From contig OY970201.1 in the NCBI GenBank assembly GCA_963708245.1, positions 4,526,001-4,590,000 on the forward strand: DNA of 64,000 nucleotides, read 5' to 3'. A program made the position numbers and the translations under genes. This DNA is from CAVYXK01 sp963708245. GTDB taxonomy: Bacteria > Pseudomonadota > Alphaproteobacteria > Acetobacterales > Acetobacteraceae. The notes under the pieces were generated by a model that did not search any database, was not told the DNA's origin, and saw only the letters and a program-made list of their open reading frames with translations. The first letter of the stretch is position 1; each line of letters begins with the position of its first letter. Shown here piece by piece: positions 61,545 through 64,000 of the stretch.

Positions 61545-62164
61545 GCCCCACCCTGAGTCACGCCGGCCTCAACCTGGAGGCCGATCCGCGCGAGGAACGA
61601 GAGCGCACCGTCTCCGGGATTTTTGGGTTCTGGGCATTCCTGATGAGCGATGCAGTCATTTTTGCGCTGCTCTTCGCCATCTACGGCACGATGCTTAAAG
61701 CCACCGCGGGCGGACCCGGCCCGGCGCAGGAGTTCGACATCAGCTCGTCCTTGGTGGAGACGCTGCTTCTGCTCACCAGCAGCTTTACCTTCGGTCTCGC
61801 CTCGCTCGCGATGAAGTTCGACAGGCGTCGCGGTCGCGTGGCGCTGTGGCTCGGCATCACGCTGCTGCTCGGTCTCACCTTTCTCGGCATGGAGGGCCAT
61901 GACTTTGCCAAGATGGCGCATGACGGTGCCACACCGCAGCGCAGCGGGTTTCTCTCCTCCTACTTTGTGCTGGTCGGCATGCATGGCATGCACGTGGCGA
62001 GCGGTTGTGTCTGGATCTGCGTCATGCTGCTGCAGCTAGTGCTGTTCAGGTTGGACCGCCGCGTTAAGTTGAACATTCTTCGTCTTGGCCTGTTCTGGCA
62101 TTTTCTGGACATTGTCTGGATCTGCATCTTTTCGATAGTTTATTTGCAAGGCCTCATTGCATGA
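61532..62164 (+). CDS. cyoC: cytochrome o ubiquinol oxidase subunit III
   Basis: The 210-residue protein has five predicted membrane helices and the family marks FGFWAFLMSDAVIFALLFAI, THGMEGHDF-like MEGHDFAKM and VGMHGMHVASGCVWI. It supports subunit I. It overlaps the cyoB end by 13 bp. Confidence 0.94.
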   Translation: MSDIGPTLSHAGLNLEADPREERERTVSGIFGFWAFLMSDAVIFALLFAIYGTMLKATAGGPGPAQEFDISSSLVETLLLLTSSFTFGLASLAMKFDRRRGRVALWLGITLLLGLTFLGMEGHDFAKMAHDGATPQRSGFLSSYFVLVGMHGMHVASGCVWICVMLLQLVLFRLDRRVKLNILRLGLFWHFLDIVWICIFSIVYLQGLIA

Positions 62165-62472
62165 CATCGCCACTCCAGGAACGCCATGGTCTGGCGATCT
62201 ACGGTACAGGCTACGCGTTGGCTCTGCTGCTCACCATCTGTGCCTTTGGGCTCGTCTGGCTGCACCTGCTCGCGCCGGGCTGGTGTCTGGGCGGGGTGCT
62301 CGGGCTCGCCTTCCTGCAAGTCATTGTCCATTTCCGCTGCTTCCTGCACATCGATCTGCGTCGGTCTGCGCGGGACGAACTCCACCTGATCCTGTTCTCC
62401 AGCCTTATTATCTTGCTGATGACTGGGGGCACTCTGGTAATCCTCTTCAATCTCCGCGCGCGCATGATGTAG
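62161..62472 (+). CDS. cyoD: cytochrome o ubiquinol oxidase subunit IV
   Basis: The 103-residue protein has three membrane helices (YALALLLTICAFGLVWLHLL, GGVLGLAFLQVIVHFRCFLH and ILFSSLIILLMTGGTLVILF). It includes the QVIVHFRCFLHID segment typical of CyoD. It starts on ATGA overlapping cyoC and completes the oxidase. No heme O synthase (cyoE) follows. Confidence 0.92.
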   Translation: MTSPLQERHGLAIYGTGYALALLLTICAFGLVWLHLLAPGWCLGGVLGLAFLQVIVHFRCFLHIDLRRSARDELHLILFSSLIILLMTGGTLVILFNLRARMM

Positions 62473-62496
62473 GGCTGGCACTGCCAGAAAGGCACG

Positions 62497-64000
62497 ATGT
62501 CCAAACCCATCGAAGACTATGCACTGATCGGCGACGGCTGCACCGCGGCGCTGGTAGCGCGTGATGGCGCCATCGATTGGTTGTGCCTGCCACGCTTCGA
62601 CAGCGACGCATGTTTCGCAGCCCTGCTTGGCGACCACCGGCACGGTTTTTGGCGCATCGCGCCGGAGGCTGCGGCCGACACTACCCGCGCCTACGACGGT
62701 GACACGCTTGTGCTCCTCACCGAATTCACCACCGGCTCCGGGCGTACCCGCCTCATCGACTTTATGCCCTTGCGCGAACACGGCGCCTGCACGCTGATGC
62801 GCATTGCCGAGGGCATCGAGGGCGAGGTTCCGATGCTGCTCGAATTGCGCTGGCGTTTCGACTACGGCAATCTGCCGCCTTGGCTTCGCGAGACTAACGG
62901 CGCCTATGTCGGCGTTGTCGGGCCGGACCGTGTGGTAATCCGCGGCGACGTTCCGGTGGAGCGCGAGGGTGCCACGCTGCGCACCCGATTTACTCTGCAT
63001 ACCGGGGAACGCGTGCGCTTCTGCGCGCAGCATGCCCCCTCACACGAAGACCTGCCATCGCCGCTTGACATTGACGAAGCCCTCGCGCGGACAAAGAAAT
63101 GGTGGCTCAGTTGGATCGCCCAATTCGACCGGCCGACGGATTGGCCGCAAGCGGTCAAGCGCTCGCTGCTCACGCTGAAGGCGCTGACGCATCACCCCAC
63201 CGGGGGCATTGTTGCGGCACCGACGCTTGGCCTGCCGGAGAAGCCGCGCGGAAAGATGAACTGGGACTATCGCTACTGCTGGCTGCGCGACTCGACCTTC
63301 ACCTTGTGTGCGCTTCTTAATGCCGGCTTCAAGGGGGAGGCGAAAGCCTGGCTGCACTGGCTGTTGCGAGCGGTCGCCGGCGAACCGGACCGTATGCGGA
63401 TCATGTACCGCGTGGACGGGGGACGGCATCTGGAGGAATGGGGGGCGTCCTGGCTGCCCGGCTATGATGGGGCGCGACCCGTGCGGATCGGCAATGCCGC
63501 CGCGGGCCAGCGACAGCTCGACGTGTTCGGCGAGGTGATCGATTCTGTGCATCTGGCGGCCCAGGCCGGGCTCGAGCGCAGCAATTGGGGCTTTGAAGTG
63601 GAGCAACGTCTTATCGTGCACGTTGAGAAGATCTGGCGCGAGCCGGATCAGGGAATGTGGGAATCGCGCGGCAAGCCGAAGCACTACGTCTACTCGAAGG
63701 TGATGGCATGGGTTGCCGTCGACCGCTTTCTGCGCCTGCGCGGCATACGTGAGGCATGCGGCGCCAAGCGTGTTGCACAGCTTGAGCACTTGCGCCAGAC
63801 GATGCACGACGAGATTTGTCGCCAGGGTTTTTCCACGAGGCGCAACAGCTTTGGGAAGAGCTACGGTTCAACCACACTCGATGCGAGCCTGCTGCTGCTG
63901 CCGTTGGTGAAGTTTCTGCCGGTTGATGATCCGCGCATGGCGGGCACCATCGACGCCATCGAGAAACATCTCAGCGAAGGCGGCCTGGTGCGCCGGCAGG
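62497..64000 (+). CDS. GH15 glucoamylase / trehalase-type glycoside hydrolase (3' end outside window)
   Basis: ATG 62497, with AAAGG nearby, opens a frame that runs off the window after 501 codons. It starts MSKPIEDYALIGDGCTAALV with an N-terminal beta-sandwich, followed by an (alpha/alpha)6 barrel with APTLGLPEKPRGKMNWDYRY, CWLRDSTFTL and WGFEVEQRLIVHVEKIW. This is the prokaryotic GH15 group, which includes glucoamylases and trehalases. It lies 24 bp after cyoD and may be co-transcribed with the oxidase. The family length is about 600 residues, so the last 100 or so are missing. Trehalose or maltodextrin are possible substrates. Confidence 0.9.
   Translation, partial: MSKPIEDYALIGDGCTAALVARDGAIDWLCLPRFDSDACFAALLGDHRHGFWRIAPEAAADTTRAYDGDTLVLLTEFTTGSGRTRLIDFMPLREHGACTLMRIAEGIEGEVPMLLELRWRFDYGNLPPWLRETNGAYVGVVGPDRVVIRGDVPVEREGATLRTRFTLHTGERVRFCAQHAPSHEDLPSPLDIDEALARTKKWWLSWIAQFDRPTDWPQAVKRSLLTLKALTHHPTGGIVAAPTLGLPEKPRGKMNWDYRYCWLRDSTFTLCALLNAGFKGEAKAWLHWLLRAVAGEPDRMRIMYRVDGGRHLEEWGASWLPGYDGARPVRIGNAAAGQRQLDVFGEVIDSVHLAAQAGLERSNWGFEVEQRLIVHVEKIWREPDQGMWESRGKPKHYVYSKVMAWVAVDRFLRLRGIREACGAKRVAQLEHLRQTMHDEICRQGFSTRRNSFGKSYGSTTLDASLLLLPLVKFLPVDDPRMAGTIDAIEKHLSEGGLVRRQ

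Overview
The window is high-GC DNA with dense, mostly head-to-tail operons. Its gene content (cyoABCD quinol oxidase, glcDEF, Ku/LigD remnants, AtzG/AtzE-like pair, an L36 lacking zinc cysteines, IS5, IS1182 and ISKra4 insertion sequences) suggests an alphaproteobacterium, most plausibly an acetobacter-type member of the Rhodospirillales. This is inference from protein character only.

Layout. 1-6.2 kb is a decayed zone. It holds the 3' half of a gamma-glutamyltransferase, an IS5-like end, fragments of a disulfide oxidoreductase, a frameshifted Ku gene divergent from a broken LigD gene, an IS1182 relic, a Clp-fold protein stopped just after its signal peptide, a frameshifted amidohydrolase and a Tn3 transposase tail. 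6.2-17.8 kb is a beta-oxidation locus: a MalT/AlkS-like LuxR regulator (frameshifted) divergent from acyl-CoA synthetase, acyl-CoA dehydrogenase, ETF-quinone oxidoreductase, thiolase and a bifunctional hydroxyacyl-CoA dehydrogenase/hydratase. Together these would activate fatty acids, run every step of the spiral and pass electrons to quinone.

17.9-33.7 kb is accessory DNA. It has an ISKra4 remnant, a glycogen-debranching-like enzyme, truncated LysR and cupin genes, a GFA-family gene, a three-gene antitoxin-toxin-tyrosine recombinase operon headed by a 34-bp palindrome, a lipoprotein, a PEP-CTERM protein, two nearly identical IS3 elements (the second carrying an inserted IS5 element) and a string of small phage-like ORFs. 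33.7-35.4 kb carries rpsB (one-base frameshift) and tsf, without the usual pyrH-frr next to them.

35.7-50.9 kb is mainly metabolic: a ThDP-dependent lyase with a class III CoA-transferase, a TPR protein, glycolate oxidase glcDEF with an extra membrane protein, rpmJ, remnants of two PIN toxin modules, an AtzG/AtzE-like amidase pair with a hydrolase, an acyl-CoA dehydrogenase, a flavin-dependent PNPOx-like protein and a CobW-type GTPase. 50.9-54.4 kb is a partner-switching operon (STAS, GPP34, RsbW-like kinase, RsbU-like phosphatase) preceded by two tandem 99-residue paralogues. 54.8-64 kb holds an HpcH/HpaI aldolase, glgX, an SDR relic, cyoABCD and a GH15 glucoamylase that runs off the end.

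Two cautions. Single-base frameshifts interrupt at least ten genes, including the normally essential rpsB. Some of the pseudogene calls may therefore be sequencing or assembly errors rather than biology. Three different palindromic intergenic repeats (39.3, 40.8 and 47.8 kb) and two complete IS3 copies show that mobile DNA has also reshaped the region. No tRNA, rRNA or CRISPR array was seen.
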